DNA from: Porphyromonadaceae bacterium | GTDB lineage: Bacteria > Bacteroidota > Bacteroidia > Bacteroidales > CAMTPD01 | Assembly (NCBI GenBank): GCA_003447595.1 | Contig: DLYT01000053.1 | Coordinates: forward strand, 4,507 to 13,860 | Length of the DNA stretch: 9,354 nt | Direction: 5' to 3' | Shown: positions 1 to 6,910 of the stretch, in pieces | How the letters are laid out: each line of letters begins with the position of its first letter | Position numbering within the stretch: position 1 is the first letter of the stretch | Notes under the pieces: model-generated | The model's input: the letters and a program-made list of their open reading frames with translations, nothing else | The model's database searches: none | Told to the model about the DNA's origin: nothing | Translations under genes and position numbers: made by a program

Positions 1-171
1 CTAAAGAATCCGCGTCTTATCGGATTTGGAATCTCAAACAATACGACCCTTCAATCGGCCTTTAGTCATGCGCGCGGTGCTATCGTGGGTAGTAAATATG
101 TGCAACTCTTAGGATCGGAAGAAACGATTGAAAAATCAGTTGATGCCTTGTTTGATTCTTTAGGATTATAA
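1..171 (+). CDS. trpA: Tryptophan synthase alpha subunit, C-terminal fragment
   Basis: This is the 3' end of a gene that begins before the window; 56 codons and a TAA stop are visible. TrpA cleaves indole-3-glycerol phosphate to indole and glyceraldehyde 3-phosphate, and in the cytoplasm it passes indole to TrpB for the last step of tryptophan synthesis. The fragment holds the last strands of the (beta/alpha)8 barrel. The phosphate-binding loop GFGISNN (fragment residues 9-15) and the GAIVGS loop (residues 26-31) match the two conserved glycine-rich segments of the family, followed by a C-terminal helix ending in LFDSLGL. No trp gene follows it in the window, so it is probably the last gene of its operon. 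Identification rests on the fragment alone but the motifs are distinctive. Confidence 0.9.
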   Translation, partial: LKNPRLIGFGISNNTTLQSAFSHARGAIVGSKYVQLLGSEETIEKSVDALFDSLGL

Positions 172-189
172 AAGAGACACCATAATATG

Positions 190-225
190 CAAAGAGAGCG
201 ACTCCAAACGGGGTCGCTCTCTTTG
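190..225. terminator. Bidirectional hairpin terminator between convergent genes
   Basis: A 16-bp stem (190-205 with 210-225, one T-G pair) closes a 4-nt AAAC loop. It lies 18 bp after the trpA stop and 19 bp after the asparaginase stop on the other strand. The stem flanks are AAAGAG and CTCTTT and the outer sequence is A/T-rich on both sides, so it can end transcription from both directions. There is no long uninterrupted T-run, but position and stability make termination the obvious role. Confidence 0.85.
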
Positions 226-244
226 TATAATTATGTTGGAGGAA

Positions 245-1297
245 TCAATATTCCATAAACATGCGTTGGATTTCTTTTGTGTCTTTTGTTTTAGTCAAAG
301 CCAACATCAAAAGAACTCTTGATTTAGGAGATCCAAGGAAATATGAAGCTACATATCCGTGCTCGTCATCATTCACCTCACCGTTGCGAGGTACCATACC
401 TGTTTGAATGCGGCTAGATCTTACAACTTGAATACCTTGTTTCACACCTTTGTCCAATACGTCCATTACAGCCGGATAAATGTTACCATTACCAACACCT
501 GCATGTACGATACCATCTACTTTTGCTTTCACTAATGCTTCAGCAGGAAGTGGAGATGCGTTTGCATATCCATAAAGAATATCAACAACCGGAAGTTTAG
601 TTAGGTTTGTAACATCAAATTCACTTTGAGTTGTGTGACGTCTGATTTGATTTCTTGAGAAGAAAGGAGTTGATTCGTACATAACACCCATCGGACCGTA
701 GTTAGGACATTTGAATGCATCTACGTTTGTAGTATTTGTTTTAGTGATGTCGTCTGCACCTAGGATGTAGTCGTTCATCAATACCATTACACCTTTACCT
801 ACCGCTTGAGGATTTGATGCAAGAGCAACAGCTTTGAACAAGTTCAACGGACCATCAGCACTAAGAGCTGTAGATGGACGCATTGATCCTACCAATACCA
901 CAGGTTTGTCGCTTTTTACGGTCAGATTTAGGAAGTATGAAGTTTCTTCCATTGTGTCTGTTCCGTGAGTAATAACGATACCGTCGCAATTACCTGCAGC
1001 AAATACTTTGTTGATTTCTTTAGCCAATGCCAACCATACGTTGTCGTTCATCTCTTGGCTACCGATATTTGAGATTTGGATTCCTTTGATATCGGCAAGA
1101 TCCGTTAACTGAGGAACAGCTGCGATCAATTGATCCACTGTTGCAACACCGGCTGTGTAACCTCCGGATGTAGACGTTTCAGCTGCACCGGCAATAGTAC
1201 CACCTGTTGCAATAATAACGATACGAGGTTTTGTTTGTGCTTGCGCGCCCAATACAACAGCAAGCATCAGTACGAATAATAAACTTAACTTCTTCAT
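245..1297 (-). CDS. ansB: Type II L-asparaginase, periplasmic
   Basis: Hydrolyses L-asparagine to L-aspartate and ammonia. The 350-residue length is that of the secreted type II enzyme with its leader. A signal peptide is clear: MKK, a hydrophobic run, then cleavage probably after AQA at residue 20, so the enzyme should be periplasmic. Catalytic landmarks are all present: TGGTIAG (31-37, nucleophile T34), the flexible-loop tyrosine Y47, substrate-binding S80-Q81, HGTDTMEE (111-118, T113-D114), K186 in ITKTNTT, and E307 in GEVNDDEHG. The C-terminus (LALTKTKD, then IQ.MF) matches the family end. The ATG at 1297 is directly before the signal peptide, with no Shine-Dalgarno, as is usual in this phylum. 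It lies 43 bp downstream of the porin-like gene on the same strand with no promoter or terminator visible between, so the two are probably co-transcribed. I see no missing active-site residue. Confidence 0.96.
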   Translation of the reverse strand: MKKLSLLFVLMLAVVLGAQAQTKPRIVIIATGGTIAGAAETSTSGGYTAGVATVDQLIAAVPQLTDLADIKGIQISNIGSQEMNDNVWLALAKEINKVFAAGNCDGIVITHGTDTMEETSYFLNLTVKSDKPVVLVGSMRPSTALSADGPLNLFKAVALASNPQAVGKGVMVLMNDYILGADDITKTNTTNVDAFKCPNYGPMGVMYESTPFFSRNQIRRHTTQSEFDVTNLTKLPVVDILYGYANASPLPAEALVKAKVDGIVHAGVGNGNIYPAVMDVLDKGVKQGIQVVRSSRIQTGMVPRNGEVNDDEHGYVASYFLGSPKSRVLLMLALTKTKDTKEIQRMFMEY

Positions 1298-1340
1298 TGT
1301 TGAAATTATTAATGGTTTTACTTAGACCTTATCTCGGCAA

Positions 1341-2537
1341 TTAGTTTACGTTAAACAACCATCTGAAACCTGTAATAAACATGTTTTCGCTGTTTCCTTT
1401 AGGAAGACCTGAAAACATTGCTGTATTCAAGCTTGTGTAACGGTAGCCATAAGAAAAGTGGAAGTTCAAATTTGTATTATTAAACGGATAATATTCAAAA
1501 ACAAAAGCACCAGTCCATCTGTGAAGAACTTCTGCGTTTAGCTCTTTATCTTGACGTTGGTCGTAAATACCTTTTAGCCACATTACAAACTCGTTGTTTT
1601 TACCAAAGTTATATTGTGCACGTACAATGGCAGCTTGGTCTCTGGCGAAAATCATGTTCTCTGCTTTCATATCAATCGGACCGTTTTGACGAACGCTATT
1701 CAATGTAAATACGTTCGAGAAGTCTTCTTGATAATAATCACCATTCATATACTCCAATTGAAGGTTTACCGGACCTAGCATAAATTGGTTACCGATGGTA
1801 TACCAGCTAGTTGTTTGGTTTTTGGCAACATTCGTAAGGTTATATCCCCAACGTGTTTTCCAAAGTCCGTTAAATAGATCACCAACCCACAAGAATGAGT
1901 AATGGAAAGCAAAGTCATATCCCGGAATTGAAAACTCAGGACCCGAAGCGTCTGTGATTTCGAAGTTGAATTGTTGTTTTTTGTAAGTATATGCAGCATT
2001 GATACCCGTAGAGTATCCTTGAAGAGAGCTTCCCGGAAGAGAATAGAAGTACACATCCGCCGGATTGTATTCAAACTCGAAAGTACCAAACTGTACCGGT
2101 TGTTTACCCACGGTAAGATCCCATCCTTTGCCTAGTTTGAAGTTTACAAAAGCAAAGTCTGTACCTGCTAGGAAGTTATCCTTTCCTAGATCTCCGATTT
2201 TGTTTAAACGTTGTCTCACCAAATAACTAATGTTTGGTGTAATGTCGCCTTGCAATACTAATTTGAAAGCATTGGCTTTAAACGCAGCAACGTCTTTGGT
2301 GTGCTGATTTACCGCACCATCAAAGTCGATACGCATATCCATCTTAATATTTAAGAGGTCACGATTCATTTTGATCTTTCGAAACAAACGAAAGTCATCT
2401 CTGTTTTGAGCAACAGCAGAGTCGATATTTACAACATTCTCCGGCTGCGTCGGCCCTGTTTCGTTCGTGCTGGCAGCTAGCATAGGCTGTGCCAGAAAAA
2501 AAGAGCTAAGACATAATGCCGATAGCCATGTTTTCAT
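1341..2537 (-). CDS. Outer-membrane beta-barrel porin-like protein
   Basis: A 398-residue secreted protein that looks like a Bacteroidota outer-membrane porin, perhaps of the phosphate-selective porin O/P type. The longest open frame starts 14 codons upstream (2579), but the ATG at 2537 directly precedes a good signal peptide (MKTWLSALCL, a hydrophobic stretch, cleavage near residue 21), so I place the start there. After about 50 polar residues the protein has many alternating aromatic and polar strands with short turns, typical of a barrel, for example around FAFVNFKLGKGWDLTVGKQP and FEYYPFNNTNLNFHFSYGYR. It ends in a strand containing GFRWLF, close to the aromatic C-terminal signature of barrel proteins. 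It is the first gene of a likely two-gene unit with asparaginase, so it may admit asparagine or peptides to the periplasm. That link is inference from position, and the exact family is less certain than the barrel nature. Confidence 0.7.
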   Translation of the reverse strand: MKTWLSALCLSSFFLAQPMLAASTNETGPTQPENVVNIDSAVAQNRDDFRLFRKIKMNRDLLNIKMDMRIDFDGAVNQHTKDVAAFKANAFKLVLQGDITPNISYLVRQRLNKIGDLGKDNFLAGTDFAFVNFKLGKGWDLTVGKQPVQFGTFEFEYNPADVYFYSLPGSSLQGYSTGINAAYTYKKQQFNFEITDASGPEFSIPGYDFAFHYSFLWVGDLFNGLWKTRWGYNLTNVAKNQTTSWYTIGNQFMLGPVNLQLEYMNGDYYQEDFSNVFTLNSVRQNGPIDMKAENMIFARDQAAIVRAQYNFGKNNEFVMWLKGIYDQRQDKELNAEVLHRWTGAFVFEYYPFNNTNLNFHFSYGYRYTSLNTAMFSGLPKGNSENMFITGFRWLFNVN

Positions 2538-2598
2538 AACGTTCTTGTTTGGTTTTAGTTTTGTTTTAAATACTAACATAAAGATTAATGATTTAGTT

Positions 2599-2676
2599 TT
2601 GCGTCTTTTTTCCTTCTTGCGTTACTTATAAGAGTTTAACGATTATTGTATGATACTTTTGAGCGTAAAGACGCAA
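2599..2676. repeat. 10-bp perfect inverted repeat in the porin leader
   Basis: TTGCGTCTTT at 2599-2608 is exactly complementary to AAAGACGCAA at 2667-2676, with 58 bp between the arms. The pair lies upstream of the porin gene on the minus strand. If transcription starts near 2700 it would be inside the 5' leader of the porin-asparaginase mRNA, where it could close a long stem-loop. Function is unknown. The rest of 2538-2848 holds no gene I can support. Confidence 0.45.
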
Positions 2677-2705
2677 CGATTGGATTGTCTGTTCATTAGT
2701 TTATG

Positions 2706-2713
2706 CAAAACTA
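2706..2713 (-). promoter_or_regulatory. Candidate -7 box for the porin-asparaginase unit
   Basis: Read on the minus strand this is TAGTTTTG, a full match to the Bacteroidota -7 consensus TAnnTTTG. The expected -33 TTTG about 19 bp upstream is not convincing (CTTA). Transcription from here would give a leader of roughly 160 nt before the ATG at 2537. It is the only full -7 match I found in this intergenic stretch, but a single box in A/T-rich DNA is weak evidence. Confidence 0.3.
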
Positions 2714-2848
2714 CAACAATCTTGGGGAAGATTAAGTCATTGAATTTTAATAATAGAATTAGATTTGTGAAATATATTCTACATAAAGCCTATATAGACA
2801 GTGGTTTGATTAAAAAATGTTTTAGATTTCAATTTTAACAATTAAAGA

Positions 2849-2887
2849 AACCGTAATTTGTTGCGTTTTAGACAACGAATTACGGTT
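2849..2887 (-). terminator. Rho-independent terminator of the ThuA-domain gene
   Basis: A 15-bp stem (2849-2863 with 2873-2887, one G-T pair) has a 9-nt loop and lies 73 bp past the stop of the minus-strand ThuA-domain gene. On the minus strand the stem is followed by TTTCTTTAATTGTT, a U-rich tail, whereas the plus-strand side has no such run. The orientation therefore fits the minus-strand gene. Confidence 0.8.
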
Positions 2888-2960
2888 ATTGTAATAAGTA
2901 GAAAGCTTGAGCTTTCAAATTTGAACTTTATGCGTGTTGTTTATTTGTAAAGTATAAGTA

Positions 2961-3866
2961 TTAATCGGCCATAGCGTTTAACTTAACATTATCTTTTGTT
3001 GGAAATTGAGCAGAGGCTTTTTGTTTTACTTTTCCGGTAGCTGCCCATTCGGCTCCACGTAGCAGGGTAGTTTGAAATCCTTCGCATTGCATGGCCGGAC
3101 TTTCGGCAGCCGAGCTTCCTGCATGCCCCAACATGGTATGAAATACCCGTCCTTTTCCATATTTAACGGTAAATAGCAACGGTTCTTCACGTCCCGATCC
3201 ACCGGTAGCTTTGTCTGAGAAGGCAGTGTAAAGCAAGCACTCGATGTTGCCCGGACCTCTCATGCGGTCATAAAGTTCGTCCTTTGCATGAAGCCACTGT
3301 TGAGGTAAGCCCTTTACAATAGGATGGTCTTGATTGCGTTTGGTCAGTACATATTCGTGCTGCTGTCCGTGCGAACCGCCTGCGCCGGGAGTGCTATCTT
3401 TTACAAGTTCTCCATCTTGCCAATAGACCCAAGGCCCCGATTTTTCGTTTCTTCCTTCCCAGCCACCCAGTGCGATGATCTCGTTAAAATCTTTCCAGTC
3501 GGGGAACGCATTGTCGGCAGCATGGTATACCACGACACCACCTCCTTTGGAAAGGAATTCAAGAAAACCATCTTGTGTTTGTTGCGGCCAGTGATCGCCA
3601 TTGTAGTCCAGTACAACTAGATCAAAAGGTTTGAAGTCGAGTACAAAGTTCGACATGTCTTTTCCTTTTTCGGGCGAGATGGCTACTTCCACATCAAATA
3701 AGCCAGATCCTTCGAGTATATTTTCAAGAATCGGATAACTCACCGGCCAGTTGTGGTTGTTTTGCCCGGTAATCAAAAGTGTTTTGATAGGTTTTGCCGC
3801 AAATGTGCAGAGCGGCATTAATAGAGACAATAGCGATGCTACTGCCAGTGATACAACGTGTTTCAT
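2961..3866 (-). CDS. Secreted ThuA-like domain protein
   Basis: A 301-residue protein made of a signal peptide and a ThuA-like domain (trehalose-utilisation family, with a class I glutamine amidotransferase-like fold). The frame can be opened two codons earlier at a GTG (3872), but the ATG at 3866 gives a normal leader MKHVV, hydrophobic core, CTFA/A cleavage near residue 23. Family landmarks in order: LLITGQNNHNW (30-40), FDLVVLDYNGDHWP (81-94), GGGVVVYHAADNAF (108-121), GGWEGR (134-139), DHPIVKGLP (180-188), DELY (196-199), YGKGRVFHTMLGH (236-248) and RGAEWAATG (270-278). Homologues in this phylum are often found with carbohydrate or glycoside degradation genes, but none is adjacent here and the substrate cannot be inferred. 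It stands alone, divergent from the isomerase gene. The family is certain, the biochemical activity unknown. Confidence 0.88.
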   Translation of the reverse strand: MKHVVSLAVASLLSLLMPLCTFAAKPIKTLLITGQNNHNWPVSYPILENILEGSGLFDVEVAISPEKGKDMSNFVLDFKPFDLVVLDYNGDHWPQQTQDGFLEFLSKGGGVVVYHAADNAFPDWKDFNEIIALGGWEGRNEKSGPWVYWQDGELVKDSTPGAGGSHGQQHEYVLTKRNQDHPIVKGLPQQWLHAKDELYDRMRGPGNIECLLYTAFSDKATGGSGREEPLLFTVKYGKGRVFHTMLGHAGSSAAESPAMQCEGFQTTLLRGAEWAATGKVKQKASAQFPTKDNVKLNAMAD

Positions 3867-3905
3867 GGTCACAAAGCATTAAATTAAGTAATTGTTATTG
3901 AGGCT

Positions 3906-3935
3906 TAAATATAGTGTATCTCAAACAAACGCAAA
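3906..3935 (-). promoter_or_regulatory. Candidate promoter of the ThuA-domain gene
   Basis: On the minus strand TTTG (3932-3935) is followed after 18 bp by TATATTTA (3906-3913), one base off the -7 consensus TAnnTTTG and one short of the usual 19-bp spacing. Transcription would start near 3900, giving a leader of about 35 nt before the ATG at 3866. Confidence 0.5.
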
Positions 3936-3958
3936 TCATTTTATCGAAAAATAAATAC

Positions 3959-3966
3959 TATATTTG
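3959..3966 (+). promoter_or_regulatory. Candidate -7 box of the isomerase gene
   Basis: TATATTTG is a full match to TAnnTTTG and lies 40 bp before the ATG at 4006, a fitting distance for a short leader. The -33 region is poor: T-rich sequence near 3939-3943 is the nearest candidate. The box overlaps the TTG codon that opens the longest reading frame, which is a further reason to prefer the internal ATG. Confidence 0.5.
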
Positions 3967-4005
3967 TGTGTAAGTAAACAAAAAGAATCCATTCATTATA
4001 ACATT

Positions 4006-4812
4006 ATGAGATTGCTGAAGAAATTATGTTTATTAGCCGTTTTAGTTTGTTGCGTGCTACCTGCATTTGCAGAAGTAGTCGTGATTAAAACAAATGTGGG
4101 CACAATGAAGATTAAGTTACACGACGATGTGCCACGTCACAAAGAATATTTTCTCAAGTTGGTACGTGACGGATATTTCGATGAGACGTTATTCTATCGC
4201 ACCATCAGCTATTTTATTGTACAAGGAGGAGCTCAAGACTCAAAAGCGGCACCTCCCGGAATGAAAGTCGGTTATTTTGACCGATCGATGGAGATACCTT
4301 CCGAGATGAAACCGCATTACTTTCCTAAAAAAGGAGCTTTGGCCGCACCACGTCATGGTGATGATGTGAATCCGGAGAAACGTTCCGATATGTCACAATT
4401 CTTTATCGTTTCGGGCAGGGTATACCCGGAAGCGGAAATCACCAACATGGAGCGTGAAAAAAACAATCCCATCAAACGCAAAGCAATGGACCGTTTTTAC
4501 AAACCGGTAAAAGCAGAGATGGACTCTCTTAAGTTGGCCAATCCCGAAGAATACAACAAGCGTGTGGTAGAAATCAATGCCAAGGTCGATTCGGTACTTC
4601 GCGCTACACCCGGGCACTTGCTTTTTACTCCGGAAGAAAAAGAAGCATATACTACTGTGGGCGGATGCCATTATTTGACCAACGACTATACCATCTTCGG
4701 ACAATTGATCGAAGGATATGATGTATTAGACATTATAGCAAACCAAGAAACCGACCTCAATGATCGTCCCAAGAAAGACATCCGTATGCTAAAAGTCTAC
4801 GTAGAACAATAA
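4006..4812 (+). CDS. Secreted cyclophilin-type peptidyl-prolyl isomerase with large insertion
   Basis: A 268-residue cyclophilin-fold prolyl isomerase, probably assisting folding of exported proteins in the periplasm. The open frame extends upstream to a TTG at 3964, but the ATG at 4006 precedes a signal peptide (MRLLKK, hydrophobic run, cleavage after AFA near residue 22). Cyclophilin landmarks: an early VVIKTNVGTMKIKL strand (24-38), FYR with the catalytic arginine R65 (usually FHR), FIVQGG with Q73, SQFFI (130-134) and FGQLIEG (231-237). Between SQFFI and the YTIFG strand there is a lysine/glutamate-rich segment of about 80 residues (141-222) absent from compact cyclophilins. The tryptophan that binds cyclosporin in human CypA is not visible. 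It is a single-gene unit with its own promoter box and terminator. Catalytic activity is likely, since R65 and the hydrophobic pocket motif remain, but is not proven. Confidence 0.88.
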   Translation: MRLLKKLCLLAVLVCCVLPAFAEVVVIKTNVGTMKIKLHDDVPRHKEYFLKLVRDGYFDETLFYRTISYFIVQGGAQDSKAAPPGMKVGYFDRSMEIPSEMKPHYFPKKGALAAPRHGDDVNPEKRSDMSQFFIVSGRVYPEAEITNMEREKNNPIKRKAMDRFYKPVKAEMDSLKLANPEEYNKRVVEINAKVDSVLRATPGHLLFTPEEKEAYTTVGGCHYLTNDYTIFGQLIEGYDVLDIIANQETDLNDRPKKDIRMLKVYVEQ

Positions 4813-4830
4813 ATTTTCAACAAATATTTC

Positions 4831-4875
4831 AAAGCCTCTGCAAACCGGTAAACGCCTGTTTGCAGAGGCTTTTTT
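4831..4875 (+). terminator. Strong rho-independent terminator of the isomerase gene
   Basis: A perfect 15-bp stem (4831-4845 with 4858-4872) has a 12-nt loop and runs into six consecutive Ts (4870-4875). It lies 18 bp after the isomerase stop and isolates the isomerase from the regulator genes downstream. Confidence 0.93.
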
Positions 4876-4935
4876 GCATCTCTCCAAAAATAATTCAGAC
4901 GATTTGTACCGTTTAATCGCATAAACTGCAAAACA

Positions 4936-4957
4936 ATACGACGTGATCGTATGTTTA
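4936..4957 (+). promoter_or_regulatory. Candidate operator overlapping the -7 box, copy 1
   Basis: ATACGA (4936-4941) and TCGTAT (4947-4952) form a 6-bp perfect dyad with a 5-nt centre. The right arm overlaps TATGTTTA (4950-4957), one base off the -7 consensus TAnnTTTG. The core TACG-N7-CGTA recurs in the same place before the second repressor gene. A repressor bound here would cover the promoter, so it is the likely BlaI-type autoregulatory operator. A third TCGTA half-site follows at 4965-4969. The sequence differs from the classical TACA/TGTA operators of BlaI/MecI. Confidence 0.6.
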
Positions 4958-4983
4958 TATTATAGTCGTAACAAATTGAGTTT

Positions 4984-5358
4984 ATGGAAAAACTAACAGC
5001 AGTAGAAGAGGAAGCTATGCTTATCGTATGGCGCCTCGGCGGGGGAGTAACCAAAGACTTCCTCAATGAATATCCCGAGCCGAAGCCACCGTATACCACA
5101 TTGGCCTCGGTGATGAAAAATTTAGAACGTAAAGGGTTCTTGCAAACCAAGCGATATGGGCCCACGTACTATTATTCCCCTCTTATCGACGAGCAGGAAT
5201 ATAAACGCAGCTCCCTTTCGGGGTTTGTCAAAAGATATTTCGCCGATTCGTACAAATCCATGATATCTTTCTTTGTGAAAGACGACAACATCTCAACCGA
5301 AGAGTTGAAAGAGATTCTCTCTCACATAGAAGCCGAACAAGAAAACAACACGCATTAA
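4984..5358 (+). CDS. BlaI/MecI-family transcriptional repressor, copy 1
   Basis: A 124-residue winged-helix repressor, the full family length. The N-terminal domain (about 1-70) contains helix 1 (EEEAMLIVWRLG), the recognition helix region PYTTLASVMKNLERKG (36-51) and a beta wing ending in YYYSPL. The C-terminal part (72-118) is the helical dimerisation domain. In MecI the partner protease cleaves between N101 and F102; the aligned position here is F96-F97 in MISFFVKDD, so the usual asparagine is absent. It lies 11 bp before the M56 peptidase gene in the usual repressor-sensor order, behind a dyad that overlaps the promoter. The repressor in the second unit is about 70% identical (84 of 120 by hand count), and its recognition helix differs only by conservative V/I and M/V changes. 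Target genes other than its own operon are not visible. Confidence 0.93.
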   Translation: MEKLTAVEEEAMLIVWRLGGGVTKDFLNEYPEPKPPYTTLASVMKNLERKGFLQTKRYGPTYYYSPLIDEQEYKRSSLSGFVKRYFADSYKSMISFFVKDDNISTEELKEILSHIEAEQENNTH

Positions 5359-5369
5359 TCGAAACGATT

Positions 5370-6467
5370 ATGAATATCGATCTTCTATACTTACTCAAAG
5401 TGAACGTGGCTTTGACTAGTTTCTATCTCGTATATAAACTGTTTTTCGGCAAAGACACCTTTTTCAAGCTTCGCAGGTTTATATTGCTCGCAGGTATAGC
5501 ATTCGCATTTGTGTATCCGTTTATAGAGCTCAACAACTGGGTGGCAGAGCAGCGAATTTTTACCGGAGCGGCAGTTTACTACAGCGAGCTGAAAGAGTTT
5601 GTGGTAACGGCAGCAGAGGGGAATCAAAGTAACATGCCTCAGATGACTACCTACGCAGCAGGTCTTTATTTAATGATCAGTTTATTCTTTGTCGTTTTGT
5701 TTCTACTCAAGTGCAAAACGCTAGCGCAGATAAAACTGTCGAGTAGCAAGATCAGTCACCAGGGCACAACCATGTATCTACCCGACAAAGAGATGGCGCC
5801 ATTTTCTTTTTTCGGATGGATCTTTTTAAACCCGGGCACGTATTCGGAAAGTGAACTCAAAGAAATCATCAAACACGAATCTACTCACTGCAGAGAGTGG
5901 CACAGTTTTGATCTTCTGGTCGCAGAATTGGTAAAAATAGCTTGTTGGATCAATCCTGTTGCGTGGTTACTCAAGCGTGAAATCGAACAAAACCTCGAGT
6001 ATATAGCCGACCATTCGGTCGTAGCATCGGGGGTAGATAAGCGATCTTACCAATACCATCTCGTCGAGGTAGCATGCGGAGTTCCGCTCACTACCCTGAA
6101 TACCGGATTTAATTATTGCAACTTAAAAAATCGAATCATTATGTTGAATCAAAAGAGATCAAAGAATATATCAGGAGCAAAATATGCACTGTTTATCCCA
6201 TTGTGTTTGTCATTTATCGCAGTGAACAACCTGGAAGCAGTTACTCGCATCGCGACATCCGTAGTTACAGAAATCAAGGAGTCGCCCGAAATGAAACCGT
6301 TTCAGGATTTGACGGCCGCAGTGTTCCCAACCGCCGTAAAGACAACCCGTGAAGCCGTTGAGGTAAGTCCGGTGATGCAAGACCAGAAGAAAAAGCAAGA
6401 ACCTAAGGACGACGATTTGGGCGAAGTCTTTGTAACGGTAGAAGATATGCCAGAGTATTCCCGGTGA
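5370..6467 (+). CDS. BlaR1/MecR1-like M56 metallopeptidase, copy 1, C-terminally truncated
   Basis: Integral membrane zinc protease that would release repression by the neighbouring BlaI-like protein after a signal. The 365 residues hold membrane segments near 5-26, 35-52 and 96-114, the cytoplasmic protease domain with the zinc motif HESTH (169-173) and likely third ligand E210 in EQNLEYIAD (206-214), and a fourth membrane segment near 271-290. An acidic linker then leads to FVTVEDMPEYSR and a TGA. In the second unit the same linker continues into a TonB C-terminal domain, and the DNA after this TGA still encodes that domain in broken frames, so the gene is truncated. Compared with the expected EDMPE(Y/F)PGG, the DNA at 6457-6467 carries a net three extra bases that create the stop. 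The protease core looks intact, so a sensor without its periplasmic tail may still be made. There is no penicillin-binding domain. Confidence 0.87.
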   Translation: MNIDLLYLLKVNVALTSFYLVYKLFFGKDTFFKLRRFILLAGIAFAFVYPFIELNNWVAEQRIFTGAAVYYSELKEFVVTAAEGNQSNMPQMTTYAAGLYLMISLFFVVLFLLKCKTLAQIKLSSSKISHQGTTMYLPDKEMAPFSFFGWIFLNPGTYSESELKEIIKHESTHCREWHSFDLLVAELVKIACWINPVAWLLKREIEQNLEYIADHSVVASGVDKRSYQYHLVEVACGVPLTTLNTGFNYCNLKNRIIMLNQKRSKNISGAKYALFIPLCLSFIAVNNLEAVTRIATSVVTEIKESPEMKPFQDLTAAVFPTAVKTTREAVEVSPVMQDQKKKQEPKDDDLGEVFVTVEDMPEYSR

Positions 6468-6787
6468 GGGCAAGGTAAACTAATGGAGTTTATTGCGAAG
6501 AATGTTAAATATCCGGTAGTAGCACAGCAAAATGGAATTCAAGGTCGCGTTGTGGTACAGTTTATTGTAAACAAAGAGGGTAAAGTCGTGAAACCAGAAT
6601 GTGGTAAAGGGAGTAGACCCTTCATTGGATACATGAAGCGATACGTGTGGTAAGCAGCATGCCTGCTTGGAAGCCGGGTTCACAACGTGGAGTACCTGTA
6701 AACGTTAAATATACCGTTCCTGTAGCATTCCGATTGCAAGGGGATGCAAAAGCAGACTCCGTAAAGACCGTTAAACCGATTAAATAA
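6468..6787 (+). pseudogene. Detached TonB C-terminal domain of the copy 1 sensor, frame-disrupted
   Basis: After the TGA at 6465-6467 the same frame continues GQGKLMEFIAKNVKYP and so on to about 6599, matching the second sensor closely. One extra T at about 6600 shifts the frame, which then reads VVKGVDPSLD. A second extra T at about 6634 shifts it again to EAIRVVSSMPAWKPG, continuing through NVKYTVPVAFRLQ, an extension of about 17 residues, and a TAA at 6785-6787. The three pieces together cover the entire TonB domain. The conservation is high and no other stops occur within the pieces, so the damage is either very recent or due to sequence errors. No start codon context suggests that the fragment is expressed by itself. 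Confidence 0.88.
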
Positions 6788-6829
6788 AAGCTAGGCTATT
6801 TACCGAAAAGGAACAAATCAGGAAACAAA

Positions 6830-6872
6830 ATGCAGTTGACAGATAGATGAATACACTATTTGTCAACTGCAT
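6830..6872. terminator. Long hairpin between the two units
   Basis: A 17-bp stem (6830-6846 with 6856-6872, one G-T pair) has a 9-nt loop and lies 43 bp after the end of the first sensor remnant. The outer 12 bp are perfect. The T-run that a terminator needs is on the minus-strand side (TTTTGTTT), while on the plus strand the stem is followed by TGCAATATG. It probably limits read-through between the units, but no minus-strand gene is present to use the better side. Confidence 0.5.
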
Positions 6873-6910
6873 TGCAATATGTCTCTGTTAACAATATTTA
6901 TTAAATAAAA

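Noticed and set aside
2650..2838. 62-codon plus-strand open frame in the porin/ThuA intergenic region
   Set aside because: It lies in A/T-rich spacer, has no recognisable motif or promoter, and runs across the presumed leader of the minus-strand porin gene.
4797..5165. 122-codon minus-strand open frame over the first repressor gene
   Set aside because: It is antisense to a clear BlaI-family gene and covers its promoter and the isomerase terminator; no motif is visible.
6484..6652. Independent small gene starting at the ATG of GKLMEF after the TGA
   Set aside because: The frame is simply the continuation of the sensor tail and shifts out of the conserved TonB reading at about 6600, so it is a remnant.
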